Positions 42,288 through 52,082 of a DNA stretch of 64,000 bases are shown piece after piece. Origin of the DNA: Streptomyces hundungensis. GTDB taxonomy: Bacteria > Actinomycetota > Actinomycetes > Streptomycetales > Streptomycetaceae. The position numbers and the translations under genes were made by a program. The stretch is taken from positions 2,976,001 to 3,040,000 of the forward strand of contig NZ_CP032698.1 of NCBI RefSeq assembly GCF_003627815.1. The letters run 5' to 3'. Positions within the stretch are counted from its first letter, which is position 1. Every line of letters begins with the position of its first letter. The notes under the pieces are model-generated. The model did no database searches. It saw only the letters and a list, made by a program, of their open reading frames with translations, and was not told the DNA's origin.

Positions 42288-45185
42288 TCAGCTCTTCGGC
42301 TTGGCCGCCTTGGCCTGCGCGTCGGCCGCCCGCTGGAGGGCCTGTTGCAGCGCCGTCTGGGCCTCGCCGTAGGTCTTCCAGTCGCCCTTGGCGAGCGCCT
42401 TCTGGCCGTCGTCGTACGCCTTCTGGGCGTCCTTGATGGCCTGGTCCACCGTGGCGTTGCCGGAGTCCGGCGGGGTGGTGGTGGGAGGCGTGGTCGGCGG
42501 GTTCGTCGTGGGCGGTGGTGTGGTCCCGCCCGATTCGAACGCGGCGCTCAGCGCGTCGGCCAGGTTGTCCCGGAAGACGGTCTTGTCTCCGTAGGAGACG
42601 CCGACCTTCTTCAGGAGCGGATAGTTGGCGCTGCCACCGCGGGCGTACACCGGCTCGATGTAGAGGAAGCCCCCGCCGAGCGGCACGGTCAGCAGGTTCC
42701 CGTAGTCGATCTCAGAGTCGGTGCCTCTCAAGTTCCTGACGAACTCGGCGACTTCGGGCAGCCCGTTCAGCTTGCTCTGCACCTGCTGGGGGCCCTGCAC
42801 GTTGTCGGTGACCCTGAGCAGTCTGATCTTGCCGTAGTCCTTGCTCGCGGCATCGGCGTCGATCGCCATGAACCCGCCCAGGTTGGGCCGGCCGTTGGGC
42901 GTGAACGTCGTCGTGAGCGAGAACTTCTTCCCCTCCGACTCGGCCCCCGGCATCTTCATGGACAGGTAGTACGGCGGAACCGCGCTGTTGTCCTTGTTGG
43001 TCGGGTCGTCCGGAACCTGCCAGGCGTCACTGCCGCTGTAGAACTGCGCGGGGTTGGTGACGTGGTAGCGGGTCAGCAGCTCGCGCTGGACCTTGAACAT
43101 GTCCTGGGGGTAGCGCAGGTGCGCAAGGAGCTCCGCGGGAATCGCGGTCTTGGCCTTCACGGTGCCGGGGAACGCCTTCATCCAGGTCTTGAGGACCGGG
43201 TCCTTGTCGTCCCACTGGTACAGCGTGACCGTGCCGTCGTACGCGTCGACGGTCGCCTTCACCGAGTTGCGGATGTAGTTGACCTGGTTCTGCTGGGCGA
43301 CCACCGCGCGCTGGTTGTCGGTCAGCGAGTCCGTGGTGGTCTCGCCGAGCGTGGTGCGCGAGGCGTAGGGGTAGCCGTTGGTCGTCGTGTACGCGTCGAC
43401 CACCCACTGGATGCGCTTGCCGACCACCGCCGGATAGGCGTCGCCGTCAATGGTCAGCCAGGGGGCGACGGCCTCCACGCGCTCCTTCGGGGTGCGGTTG
43501 TAGAGGATCTTCGATCCCTTGCCGATGGCCCCTGAGTACAGGATCTGCGGCTCGTTGAAGGTGACCGCGTACGCGGCCCGGCTGAAGGGGTTGGAGAGGC
43601 TCACGCCGCCCTGGCCCGCGAAGTTCGTGGTGACCTGGCCCTTGCCCTCGCTCTCGTAGTCGAGCTCCTTCTGGGGCCCGCCGACGATCGAGTACTGGTC
43701 GGTCTTCTCGCCGTAGTAGACGCGCTGCTGGTAGTCCGAGGGGAGCTGGCCGCTGGTGGGCAGCCCCGACTCGGTGAAGTCCGGCGCGCCGTTGACGTCC
43801 ACGCTCGTGCCCTTGGCCGCGATCGCGCCGTAGCCATGGGTGTAGGTGAAGTGGTCGTTGATCCAGTTGCGCTTGTCGATGCCCTTGAGGTCGAGCTCAC
43901 GCAGACCGATGACGGTGTCCTGCTCCTTGCCGTCCTTGTCGTTGTAGCGGTCCACGTCCAGGGTCGAGGGGAACTGGTAGTACTTGCGCTCCTGCTGGAG
44001 CTGCTGGAAGGCGGGCGAGACGACGTTGGGGTCGATCAGCCGGTAGCTGGCCGCCGCGTCGGCGTCCGAGCGCAGCTTCGCGTTGTCCTTGGCGTCCGTC
44101 GTGCCCTTGTAGGGCGTCACATCCGCGCTGTCGATGCCGTACGCCTTGCGGGTGGCATCGATGTTCTTCTGGATGTACGGCGCTTCCTTGGCCTGCTCGT
44201 TGGGCTGGACCTGGAACTTCTGCACGATCGCCGGGTAGAGCCCGCCGATCAGGATCGCCGAGAGCACCATCAGACCGAAGCCGATGACCGGCAGCTGCCA
44301 GGTGCGGCGCCACAGGGTCGCGAAGAACAGCACGGCACAGATGACCGCGATGCAGAACAGGATGGTCTTCGCCGGGAGGTAGGCGTTGGCGTCGACGTAA
44401 CGCAGGCCCGTCCAGTTGTTGGTCGCCTTGAAGTCACTGGACTTGACCGCGAGGCCGTACCGGTCCAGCCAGTACGCCACGGCCTTGAGGAGCACGAAGA
44501 CACCGAGCAGCACCGAGAGGTGGCCGGTTGCGGCCCCCGTGGCGCGCGCGCCGGGGCTGGTGATGCGCAGGCCGCCGTACAGGTAGTGCGTGAGGGCGGC
44601 GGCGATGAGCGACAGGACGGCCGCCGCGAAGCCGAAGCCGAGCAGGAAGCGGTACCAGGGCAGGTCGAAGGCGTAGAACGACACGTCCAGCTTGAACTGG
44701 GGGTCCTTCTGGCCGAACGGCACCCCGTTGACCCACATCAGCCAGGTGCGCCACTGCCCGGAGGCGGACGCGCCGGCGATCAGACCGATCAGCGCGGTGA
44801 CCCCGAGCAGCATCCACTTCTTGTACGGGGCGATGCCCATCCGGTAGCGGTCGAGGCTCTGCTGTTCCAGGGACATCGCGCTGAGCGGCGGCCGCAGCCG
44901 GTGTGCCAGCCAGATGTTCAGGCCGACGGCCAGGGCCATCAGGAGTCCGAAGACGCAGAAGAGTCCGATCTTGGTCCACAGCTGGGTGGTGAAGACCGAC
45001 GAGTAATGGACCGAGCGGTACCAGAGCCAGTCCGTCCAGAACCCCGCGAACATGACGAAGACCATGGCAAGCACGGCCAGGATGCCCAGTGTCATGAGCA
45101 GGGTCCGGACCCGGCGGGACGGCCGGCCGACTCTGATCCGTGGCCCGGACGGGCCTGAGCCGCGGTCCGGCATCTGGAAAGCCAA
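42288..45185 (-). CDS. UPF0182-family large membrane protein
   Basis: A 965-residue protein with seven hydrophobic segments in the first 330 residues, a large exported domain, a Pro/Thr-rich linker and a helical, Ala/Lys/Gln-rich C-terminus (about 910-965). UPF0182 proteins are conserved across actinobacteria and their function is not known to me. The TTG at 45185 is chosen because GAGG lies eight bases away and the S. coelicolor protein I recall starts at the matching codon; ATG at 45173 is the alternative. Confidence 0.85.
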   Translation of the reverse strand: MAFQMPDRGSGPSGPRIRVGRPSRRVRTLLMTLGILAVLAMVFVMFAGFWTDWLWYRSVHYSSVFTTQLWTKIGLFCVFGLLMALAVGLNIWLAHRLRPPLSAMSLEQQSLDRYRMGIAPYKKWMLLGVTALIGLIAGASASGQWRTWLMWVNGVPFGQKDPQFKLDVSFYAFDLPWYRFLLGFGFAAAVLSLIAAALTHYLYGGLRITSPGARATGAATGHLSVLLGVFVLLKAVAYWLDRYGLAVKSSDFKATNNWTGLRYVDANAYLPAKTILFCIAVICAVLFFATLWRRTWQLPVIGFGLMVLSAILIGGLYPAIVQKFQVQPNEQAKEAPYIQKNIDATRKAYGIDSADVTPYKGTTDAKDNAKLRSDADAAASYRLIDPNVVSPAFQQLQQERKYYQFPSTLDVDRYNDKDGKEQDTVIGLRELDLKGIDKRNWINDHFTYTHGYGAIAAKGTSVDVNGAPDFTESGLPTSGQLPSDYQQRVYYGEKTDQYSIVGGPQKELDYESEGKGQVTTNFAGQGGVSLSNPFSRAAYAVTFNEPQILYSGAIGKGSKILYNRTPKERVEAVAPWLTIDGDAYPAVVGKRIQWVVDAYTTTNGYPYASRTTLGETTTDSLTDNQRAVVAQQNQVNYIRNSVKATVDAYDGTVTLYQWDDKDPVLKTWMKAFPGTVKAKTAIPAELLAHLRYPQDMFKVQRELLTRYHVTNPAQFYSGSDAWQVPDDPTNKDNSAVPPYYLSMKMPGAESEGKKFSLTTTFTPNGRPNLGGFMAIDADAASKDYGKIRLLRVTDNVQGPQQVQSKLNGLPEVAEFVRNLRGTDSEIDYGNLLTVPLGGGFLYIEPVYARGGSANYPLLKKVGVSYGDKTVFRDNLADALSAAFESGGTTPPPTTNPPTTPPTTTPPDSGNATVDQAIKDAQKAYDDGQKALAKGDWKTYGEAQTALQQALQRAADAQAKAAKPKS

Positions 45186-45308
45186 CGTGCGCACCTCGAA
45201 GTTCGCTGTCGTATGGGCGGGCCCCGCGATCGTAGAGCCCACTCATGCAACTTACTGAGGCTTTACTCAGTTCCCGATCGGGGGGTGAAAGAGGGCAGGA
45301 TGTTGTCC

Positions 45309-45854
45309 ATGTCCAACGTTTCCCCCTCAGGCCCCCCGATGGCAGCGAGCCCCCTCACCCGAGCGGTGCTCGAAATCGACGAGTACGCGTCCGGCTTCGG
45401 CTGGGACAAGCCGGCCCGCCTCTTCGCCCTCGTCGACACCGCGAAGCTCCGCGCCAAGGCGCCGGGCGTGGTCTCGGCAGCCGATGACGCGGCGGTCTCC
45501 GGGCTGACCCCGATCGACCAGGAGGAGATCCCGCGGAACAAGCCGCTGGACAAGTTCCTCGGCACCATCGAGTGGCCCGACTCGGTGGCCGGCTGCGCGC
45601 TCACGGTGGAGCGCCTGATGCTGCCGCCGTCCGCCGAGGCCTCCGTGCCCGAAGGGCTCGGCGACAAGGAGCTCGCCAAGTGGGTGGCCTCCCACCCCGA
45701 CCGCCAGGAGGTGCGCCTCACGGTCGCGGTGCTGCGCGGCGGCGCCCGCGAGTCCGCCATCCGGCTGCGCGAGAAGGACTCGGCCACCGAGGTCCTGACC
45801 GGCCCCGACCTGGTGCCGGGCCTCGCCGAGGCACTGGCGGCGACCTTCGCCTAG
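45309..45854 (+). CDS. PPA1309-family protein
   Basis: A 181-residue cytoplasmic protein of the actinobacterial PPA1309 family, with the recognisable core LEIDEYASGFGWDKPARLFALVDT near residue 20 and a tail PDLVPGLAEALAATFA. Function unknown. The ATG at 45309 is eight bases after GAGGGCAGGA; ATG at 45300 overlaps that sequence. It is convergent with the PDZ protease gene. Confidence 0.8.
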   Translation: MSNVSPSGPPMAASPLTRAVLEIDEYASGFGWDKPARLFALVDTAKLRAKAPGVVSAADDAAVSGLTPIDQEEIPRNKPLDKFLGTIEWPDSVAGCALTVERLMLPPSAEASVPEGLGDKELAKWVASHPDRQEVRLTVAVLRGGARESAIRLREKDSATEVLTGPDLVPGLAEALAATFA

Positions 45855-45879
45855 GCCGTGAACGGGGGCGCGCCGGGCG

Positions 45880-46968
45880 CTACTTGGCCGAGCAGCTCGG
45901 CAGCCCGGCCGTGTTCCCCGCGCGGAGCTTGTCCAGCGACTGCCGGGCGTCGTGGATGGTGTCGACCTTCACCAGGGTGAGCCCCGCGGGGATGTCGGCC
46001 GCGGCCGCCGCGCAGTTGTCCTTGGGCGTCAGGAAGTAGCGGGCGCCCGCCTGTCGCGCGCCGATCAGCTTCATCTCGATGCCGCCGATCGGGCCGACCT
46101 TGCCGTTGTCGTCGATCGTGCCGGTGCCGGCGATGAACTTGCCTCCGGTCAGATCCTCGGGCGTCAGCTTGTCGACGATGCCGAGCGAGAACATCAGGCC
46201 CGCGCTGGGGCCGCCGACGTCGGCGAGCTTGATGTCGACGGTGAACGGGAAGGCGTGGTCGGTCCCGGCCTGGATGCCGACGATGGCCCGGTCGCTGTCC
46301 GGCGCCTTCTCCGTGGTGATGGTCACCTTCTGGCCGCCCTCGGGCGCCTTGCCGGTCTTCTTGGCGTCGCCGGCCTCCTTGGCGGGGACGATCGTGAAGA
46401 CCACGTTCTGGCCGGGCTTGTGCTTGGTGACGAGCGTCGCGACGTCGGCGGGCTTGGTGACCGCGGTGCCGTCGACGGCCTTGATCGCGTCCCCGGCGTG
46501 GAGCTTGCCCTCGGCAGGGCTGCCCTTGACGACCGAGGAGACGATGACCCAGCTCTTCACCGGGATGTTCAGCTCGTTCAGGGCCGCCACCTTGGCGCTC
46601 TCCTGCGACTGGCTGAACTCCTCGGCGTTCTCCTGGTTGGACTGCTCGTCGGTCTTGCCGTCCGGGTAGAGCGTGTCGTGCGGGACGACCACGCTGTCGT
46701 GCGCCAGCCAGCCGTAGACGGCCTCGACGAGGTTCATCCGGTAGTCGGCCCCGGTGACCCGCACCGTCGTCATGTTGAGGTGCCCGGTCGTCGGGTACGT
46801 CTTGTGTCCGGCGATCTGGAGCACCGGCTCGCCGCCGGAGTCGCCGAGCGTGTTCACGGTGGGCCCGGGAGACATCTCGGCGTACGGCACTTTGATGAGC
46901 ACCCCGGCGCAGAGCAGCGCGATCAGGACGAGGGTGGAGGCGAGCATCGTCGCGGTGCGGCGTGGCAT
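45880..46968 (-). CDS. PDZ/Lon-like membrane-anchored serine protease (YlbL type)
   Basis: A 362-residue protein with one N-terminal membrane segment (about 8-28), a PDZ domain (about 125-200: VVKGSPAEGKLHAGDAIKAVDG) and a C-terminal Lon-type S16 protease domain. The Ser-Lys dyad is seen in GGPSAGLMF and in GIEMKLIGARQAGA. Family members act outside the membrane on unknown client proteins; a cell-envelope quality-control role is inferred. The ATG at 46968 is the first with a signal anchor directly behind it. Confidence 0.87.
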   Translation of the reverse strand: MPRRTATMLASTLVLIALLCAGVLIKVPYAEMSPGPTVNTLGDSGGEPVLQIAGHKTYPTTGHLNMTTVRVTGADYRMNLVEAVYGWLAHDSVVVPHDTLYPDGKTDEQSNQENAEEFSQSQESAKVAALNELNIPVKSWVIVSSVVKGSPAEGKLHAGDAIKAVDGTAVTKPADVATLVTKHKPGQNVVFTIVPAKEAGDAKKTGKAPEGGQKVTITTEKAPDSDRAIVGIQAGTDHAFPFTVDIKLADVGGPSAGLMFSLGIVDKLTPEDLTGGKFIAGTGTIDDNGKVGPIGGIEMKLIGARQAGARYFLTPKDNCAAAAADIPAGLTLVKVDTIHDARQSLDKLRAGNTAGLPSCSAK

Positions 46969-47078
46969 GGCACGACAGTACGGGACCGTTGCGCACGCCC
47001 ACCCGTGGGGCCGGTCCGTACGGGCGCAGTTGGCGACCGCGTACGGCAAAGGGCCTGGCGTGCCGAAGGGGGGAGGTC

Positions 47079-47249
47079 CTACAGGACGTCGGCTTCGGAG
47101 TGGGTCTTCTCCATCGCTTCTCGGAACCGGCTGTATCCGGCGAGTTCAGCCACGTCGCCGGTGGTGCGATCACGGGCGGTCCAGCTCGCCCATATCGCCG
47201 CGCCGACGCAAGCGAAAAGCGGAATCAGCAGCCAGATGAGTACAGCCAT
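47079..47249 (-). CDS. Conserved-looking 56-residue membrane protein
   Basis: Too short for most gene callers but well supported: GGGAGG lies five bases before the ATG at 47249. The product starts MAVLIWLLIPLFACVGAAIW, one membrane helix, followed by a charged cytoplasmic tail (RDRTTGDVAELAGYSRFREAMEKTHSEADVL). Function unknown. It is on the same strand as, and 110 bases ahead of, the PDZ protease and may be co-transcribed. Confidence 0.75.
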   Translation of the reverse strand: MAVLIWLLIPLFACVGAAIWASWTARDRTTGDVAELAGYSRFREAMEKTHSEADVL

Positions 47250-47391
47250 TCCGACCTCCCGTCCCCAATGAGCGACCGCAACTGACAGATCAGCAGATTA
47301 GCCATCCGCCGGTTCAACGCTCACGCCAGGGGTGCGGTTACGCAAATCGGGGCGCATGGCGCCCACCGGGGTTTCGCCGGGACGACCCCGC

Positions 47392-47856
47392 TCAGCAGGC
47401 CCCCACCCACTCCTCCGTGCCGTCGGAGAACTTCTGGTGCTTCCAGATCGGGACCTCGTGCTTCAGGTCGTCGATCAGCTTGCGGCAGGCCTCGAAGGCC
47501 TCCGCGCGGTGCGGGCAGGAGACCGCGACGACGACCGCGATATCCCCCACGGCCAGATCGCCCACACGGTGGACGGCGGCCAGCGCGCGGACCGGATAGT
47601 CGGCGACGACCTTCTCGGCCACGCGGCGCAGCTGCTCCTCGGCGCTCGGATGGCAGGAGTACCCCAGCGTGTCGACGTCCGAGCCGGCGTCGTGGTTGCG
47701 CACCGTGCCGACGAAGAGCGTGGTGCCCCCCGCCGCGAAGTCGCCCGAGGCCGCGAAGACCTCGTCGAGCGAGAGCGGGGTGTCACGGATCGCGAGGAGG
47801 CGGATCGGTTCGTGCGCCGCCTGCTCGCCGGGGTGGTCGGGGTAGGTGCGTGCCAT
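47392..47856 (-). CDS. moaE: Molybdopterin synthase catalytic subunit
   Basis: A 154-residue enzyme that, with sulfur-carrying MoaD, converts precursor Z to molybdopterin. FVGTVRNHD (about 50), the conserved HRVGDLAVGD and the catalytic lysines in VPIWKHQKF are present. The ATG at 47856 is preferred; in-frame ATGs at 47865 and 47886 are possible. moaD is not adjacent. Confidence 0.9.
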   Translation of the reverse strand: MARTYPDHPGEQAAHEPIRLLAIRDTPLSLDEVFAASGDFAAGGTTLFVGTVRNHDAGSDVDTLGYSCHPSAEEQLRRVAEKVVADYPVRALAAVHRVGDLAVGDIAVVVAVSCPHRAEAFEACRKLIDDLKHEVPIWKHQKFSDGTEEWVGAC

Positions 47857-47935
47857 GGTTCCCATCGTGCCGTACGGGACCGACATCCCGGAATAGCTCT
47901 TTCGACCGGGCGCCGCGCCGCTCCGTAGGAGGGTC

Positions 47936-49042
47936 CTACAGCCCCCGGCGTTTGCGGGCCCTGCGCACCACGGCGGCGGCGCCGAGCAGGGCGACGGTGG
48001 CGCCGGCGGCCCCGGCGGCGGTGGCGTCCTTGCGGCCGAGCCTGCGGCCCGCGACGGTGTGCCGGCCCGCGACCTCTTCGAGGAGCTCGGCCAGCACCTC
48101 CTCGTTGGTCCACCGCGGCCGCCAGCCGGCGTCGTGCAGCCGCCCGACGCTGACCACCCACGGGTGCATCGTGTACGCCAGGTCGCCGGCGGGCGAGGGG
48201 GTCAGCCCGATCCGGTGCAGCCGGGCCGCCGCGCCCAGGGCGACCGCCGAGGGCAGCTCCATGCGGCGGATGCCGCTGAGCTCCTCGACCTCCTCCTGTT
48301 CGAGCCAGCCGTCGCAGCCGACCGCGAACTCCCCCTCGACCTTCTCAAGAGCCGCGTACTCCAGGGCGCTGCACAAGTCGTCGACGTGGCAGAACTGCCA
48401 GGTCGGACGGGATCCGGCGACGACCAGCAGGCGGGGCGACTCGAAGTACCGGGTGAGCGCGGTGTCGGTGCCGCCGACGAGGACGGCGGGCCGCACCACG
48501 GTCACGTTCAGGCCGGGGTGGGCGCGCGGGGCCCGCCGTCCCAGGCGCTCGATCTCCAGGAGGTCGCCGACGCCGGTCGCCTCGGCGGTGGCCCGCAGCT
48601 CGGCGTCCTCGGAGAGCGGGATGTCGTTGTCGGGCAGCGCCCCGTAGACCATGGCCGAGGTGCACAGGACCACCCGGTGGACGCCGGCGGCGGCCGCGGC
48701 GGTCAGCACGGTCTGGGTGCCGCGCACGTTGTAGGCGGTGCGGGCGGCCGTGTCCGTCTCCAGGTCGAGGTCGAGCGCCAGGTGCACGACGACGTCGACG
48801 CCGCGCAGCTTCTCGGCGATCGCCGGGTCGCGCACGTCCAGGATGTGCCAGGTCGCCTCGGAGACCTCGCCCCGCCGTTCGTCGAGGGCGACGACCTGCT
48901 TGACCTCGTCGGACGCGGCGAGCCGCGCGGTCAGCAGGGCGCCGATCCCGGACGCGGCGCCGGTAACGGCGACGACGGGACCGCGCGATGTTGAGGTGGA
49001 GAGGTTTCGCGCTGCGCGAACCTGCGGATCTGGGGAACTCAC
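47936..49042 (-). CDS. NAD-dependent epimerase/SDR
   Basis: A 368-residue extended SDR. The nucleotide-binding VTGAASGIGALL begins about residue 25. In place of the classical YxxxK only TSAMVYG is obvious, so catalysis is uncertain and the protein may bind rather than turn over substrate. A C-terminal hydrophobic stretch (AAGAAGATVALLGAAAVV) followed by basic residues suggests a membrane tail. The GTG at 49042 follows GGAGA; upstream extension of the frame is in the promoter region. Confidence 0.72.
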   Translation of the reverse strand: MSSPDPQVRAARNLSTSTSRGPVVAVTGAASGIGALLTARLAASDEVKQVVALDERRGEVSEATWHILDVRDPAIAEKLRGVDVVVHLALDLDLETDTAARTAYNVRGTQTVLTAAAAAGVHRVVLCTSAMVYGALPDNDIPLSEDAELRATAEATGVGDLLEIERLGRRAPRAHPGLNVTVVRPAVLVGGTDTALTRYFESPRLLVVAGSRPTWQFCHVDDLCSALEYAALEKVEGEFAVGCDGWLEQEEVEELSGIRRMELPSAVALGAAARLHRIGLTPSPAGDLAYTMHPWVVSVGRLHDAGWRPRWTNEEVLAELLEEVAGRHTVAGRRLGRKDATAAGAAGATVALLGAAAVVRRARKRRGL

Positions 49043-49067
49043 CGGGCGTCTCCAGCGGTTGTCTTCA

Positions 49068-49094
49068 GTACGTACGTTAATGACGCGTACGTAC
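49068..49094. repeat. Paired GTACGTAC motifs in a divergent promoter region
   Basis: GTACGTAC at 49068-49075 recurs at 49087-49094; each is itself palindromic, 19 bases apart, 26 bases from the SDR start and ahead of the zincin gene. It may be an operator; no factor is recognised. Confidence 0.45.
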
Positions 49095-49231
49095 CAGGTG
49101 GCGTCCATCCTGCCGCAGGCCGCGAGGCGGCGGAGCACCGAGCCCTTATCCGGCTCGGATGTCTACGCTGGTGGTGTTGTGGGGAAGCCGCCGTCGGCAG
49201 GAGCCGACGGCCTAACGAGCCGAGGAAACCC

Positions 49232-50692
49232 GTGAGTGACACCCCATTCGGATTTGGCCTTCCGCCGGAGGAGCCGGACAACGGCGACGGCAAGAAGAAG
49301 GACCCTGCCGGAGGTGGTCAGGGTGCAGGCGGGCAGGGCCCCAACCCCTTCGGCTTCCCGGGAGCGGGCGGCGGGGACAACCCGTTCGCCGCGATGTTCG
49401 GATCGATGAACCCGAACGATCTGGGCGCCGCCTTCCAGCAGCTCGGCCAGATGCTCAGCTATGAGGGCGGTCCCGTGAACTGGGACATGGCCAAGCAGAT
49501 CGCCCGCCAGACGGTCGCCCAGGGCACCGCGGACGGCACCAAGGACGCGAGCGTCGGCCCCGCCGAGCGCGTCGCCGTCCAGGAGGCCGTGCGCCTGGCC
49601 GACCTGTGGCTGGACGACGCGACGTCGCTGCCCTCCGGCTCCACGACCGCCGTGGCGTGGAGCCGCGCGGAGTGGGTCGAGGCCACCCAGCCCGCCTGGA
49701 AGGAGCTGGTCGACCCGGTCGCCGAGCGCGTCGGCGCGGCCATGGGCGGCGTGCTGCCCGAGGAGATGCAGGCCATGGCGGGCCCGCTGATCGGCATGAT
49801 GCGCTCCATGGGCGGCGCCATGTTCGGCCAGCAGATCGGGCAGGCCGTGGGCGTGCTCGCGGGCGAGGTGGTCGGCTCCAGCGACATCGGGTTGCCGCTG
49901 GGCCCGGCCGGAAAGGCCGCGCTGCTGCCGCTGAACATCGAGGCCTTCGGCAAGGACCTGGGCGTCCCCAAGGACGAGGTCCGTCTCTATCTGGCGCTGC
50001 GCGAGGCCGCTCACCAGCGTCTCTTCGCCCATGTGCCGTGGCTGCGCTCGCATCTGTTCGGCGCGGTCGAGGGATACGCCCGCGGGATCAAGGTCGACAC
50101 CGCGAAGCTGGAGGACGCCGTCGGGCAGCTCGACGTCTCCAACCCGGAGCAGCTTCAGGAAGCGCTTCAGCAGGGCATGTTCCAGCCGGAGGACACCCCG
50201 GAGCAGAAGGCCGCCCTGGCCCGCCTGGAGACGGCTCTCGCGCTCGTCGAGGGCTGGGTGGACGCGGTGGTCCACGCCGCCGCCAAGCCGCGGCTCACCT
50301 CGGCGGACGCGCTGCGCGAGACGCTGCGCAGGCGCCGGGCGACCGGTGGCCCGGCGGAGCAGACCTTCGCGACGCTGATCGGTCTCGAGCTGCGGCCGCG
50401 CCGACTGCGGGACGCCTCGCGCCTTTGGGCCTCGCTCACCGACGCGCGGGGTGTGGACGGCCGGGACGACCTGTGGGAGCACCCGGACATGCTGCCGACC
50501 GCCTCCGACCTGGACGACCCCGACGGCTTCGTGCACCGCGAGCACCTGGACTTCTCGGAGCTCGACAAGATGCTGGGCGAGGCCGCCGAGCAGAACGGCC
50601 CCTCCCTGAAGAAGGACAAGGGCGAGCGGAAGGCGGACGGCGAGAGCGGCTCCGCCGACGAGAACGACGGCAAGGACGACTCCGACAAGTGA
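49232..50692 (+). CDS. Zincin-like metalloprotease (DUF2342)
   Basis: A 486-residue protein of the actinobacterial zincin_2 family. A Gly/Pro-rich N-terminus (about 1-55) precedes a helical domain; the REAAHQRLF segment near residue 260 matches the region where the family carries its zinc motif, here not a full HExxH. A very acidic and Lys-rich tail of about 45 residues ends it. The GTG follows CGAGGAAA. It overlaps the Nudix gene by four bases. Confidence 0.78.
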   Translation: MSDTPFGFGLPPEEPDNGDGKKKDPAGGGQGAGGQGPNPFGFPGAGGGDNPFAAMFGSMNPNDLGAAFQQLGQMLSYEGGPVNWDMAKQIARQTVAQGTADGTKDASVGPAERVAVQEAVRLADLWLDDATSLPSGSTTAVAWSRAEWVEATQPAWKELVDPVAERVGAAMGGVLPEEMQAMAGPLIGMMRSMGGAMFGQQIGQAVGVLAGEVVGSSDIGLPLGPAGKAALLPLNIEAFGKDLGVPKDEVRLYLALREAAHQRLFAHVPWLRSHLFGAVEGYARGIKVDTAKLEDAVGQLDVSNPEQLQEALQQGMFQPEDTPEQKAALARLETALALVEGWVDAVVHAAAKPRLTSADALRETLRRRRATGGPAEQTFATLIGLELRPRRLRDASRLWASLTDARGVDGRDDLWEHPDMLPTASDLDDPDGFVHREHLDFSELDKMLGEAAEQNGPSLKKDKGERKADGESGSADENDGKDDSDK

Positions 50693-51210
50693 GCCTGCAC
50701 GACGACGCGGTCCGCGTACTGACGACGTACGAGGGCCAGCCCGAGCTGCGCCGGACCTATCTGGACCACCTCGCGGCGCACCCCGACGGCATGTGGAAGG
50801 CCTGCGAGGCGGGCCATCTGACGGCGAGCGCCCTGGTCATCGACCCCGACCGGGGCCGGGTGCTGCTCACGCTGCACAGGAAGCTCAACATGTGGCTCCA
50901 GATGGGCGGCCACTGCGAGCCGGGTGACGCCACGGTGGCGGCCGCCGCGCTGCGCGAGGCCGAGGAGGAGTCCGGGGTGTCCGGTCTCACACTGCTGCCC
51001 GGCGGGCCCGTCCGTCTGGACCGGCATCCGATCCCGGCGCCCTGCCACTGGCACCTGGACGTCCAGTACGCGGCGCTCGCGCCGTCCGGCGCGGTCGAGG
51101 CGATCAGCGACGAGTCCCTGGATCTGCGCTGGTTCGCCTATGACGAGGTGGCCGAGGTGGCCGACACATCGGTGGTCCGGCTGCTCGAAGAGACCCGGGC
51201 GCGGCTGTAG
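50689..51210 (+). CDS. Nudix hydrolase
   Basis: A 173-residue hydrolase acting on a nucleoside-diphosphate-linked compound. The Nudix box is the variant GGHCEPGDATVA...LREAEEESG (noted only by its ends): Asp replaces the first Glu and one extra residue precedes the REAxEE core, a form known from a Nudix subgroup with GGH(x)EPGD. The GTG overlaps the zincin stop (GTGA). Substrate unknown. Confidence 0.82.
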   Translation: MSLHDDAVRVLTTYEGQPELRRTYLDHLAAHPDGMWKACEAGHLTASALVIDPDRGRVLLTLHRKLNMWLQMGGHCEPGDATVAAAALREAEEESGVSGLTLLPGGPVRLDRHPIPAPCHWHLDVQYAALAPSGAVEAISDESLDLRWFAYDEVAEVADTSVVRLLEETRARL

Positions 51211-51244
51211 CCGAGGGCGGGGCCGGGCCTCAACTGCCGTAGAA

Positions 51245-51278
51245 GTAAGGGGCGTTCGCCATGGCGAGCGCCCCTTAC
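51245..51278. terminator. Convergent terminator, Nudix and AIM24 genes
   Basis: Sixteen-base arms (51245-51260, 51263-51278; one G-U pair) with only two unpaired bases, between convergent genes. Confidence 0.75.
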
Positions 51279-51312
51279 CCGTGTCCCTGAGGCCGGCCCA
51301 CCGGGCGGTCGG

Positions 51313-52068
51313 CTAGCTCCAGGCGTTGCCCTGGTTCTGGGCGTGAGCGCCCTGCTGGCCCATGCCGTACTGGGCGCGCAGGCCCTGGCCGATCACCGCG
51401 TTCTGCGGCGGCAGCACCTCGCTGGGCTGGACGAGGGCGAAGCCCTGACCCAGGAAGCTCAGCTCCCAGCCCTCGCCGGTGTTGCCGCGGCGCCGCCACA
51501 CACCGGTGGAGTGCGTCTGCGCCTGCATCTGGACGCGCAGCGAGGTCGACCAGGCGACGATCGCGTCCGCGTCGGCGTTGACGTACTTGTCGGGCGTGAC
51601 CTGGAGCATCAGCGGCTGGCCCGAGGTCATCAGGACGACCTTGCCGGTGCCGGTGATGTTGAGCTGGTACTTGCCGGTGCCGGCCACCCCGTACTGGCTG
51701 TCCACGGCGATGACCTCGTAATGCAGCGAGGAGTCCATCGCGAGGACATAGCCGCTGTCGACGGTCAGCCCGTCCCGGTCGACGTCCACCACGTGGACGT
51801 GCTGGGCCAGATTGGCCAGATAGACCGTGCCCTGGCCCGACACGCGCATCAGGTCGAGCCCCTCGCCGGTGCGGGCCCGGGCGCTCTGCTGGCCGCGCGA
51901 CTGGTACTCGCCGTCGAATTCCATCAGCCCCTGGTAGGCGACCATCGAGCCCTTGCGGGCCAACAGGTCGTCGTGGCCGGTGAGCACGGCCCGCAGCAAC
52001 TGCGGGTTCTGCGCCGTGTACCGCTCCTGGGACTGCTGCTCGGTGTAGCTGAAAAGCGGGCTCTGCAT
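51313..52068 (-). CDS. AIM24-family protein 1
   Basis: A 251-residue beta-rich protein of the AIM24/DUF124 family. LLARKGSMVAYQGLMEF, RVSGQGTVYLANLAQ and VIAWSTSL-type segments are those of the family (TRAP-like beta prism). The C-terminus is Gln/Gly-rich. It is the last of three co-oriented genes with this domain; bacterial function is unknown. Confidence 0.82.
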   Translation of the reverse strand: MQSPLFSYTEQQSQERYTAQNPQLLRAVLTGHDDLLARKGSMVAYQGLMEFDGEYQSRGQQSARARTGEGLDLMRVSGQGTVYLANLAQHVHVVDVDRDGLTVDSGYVLAMDSSLHYEVIAVDSQYGVAGTGKYQLNITGTGKVVLMTSGQPLMLQVTPDKYVNADADAIVAWSTSLRVQMQAQTHSTGVWRRRGNTGEGWELSFLGQGFALVQPSEVLPPQNAVIGQGLRAQYGMGQQGAHAQNQGNAWS

Positions 52069-52082
52069 GGTGTCTCTCCCCC

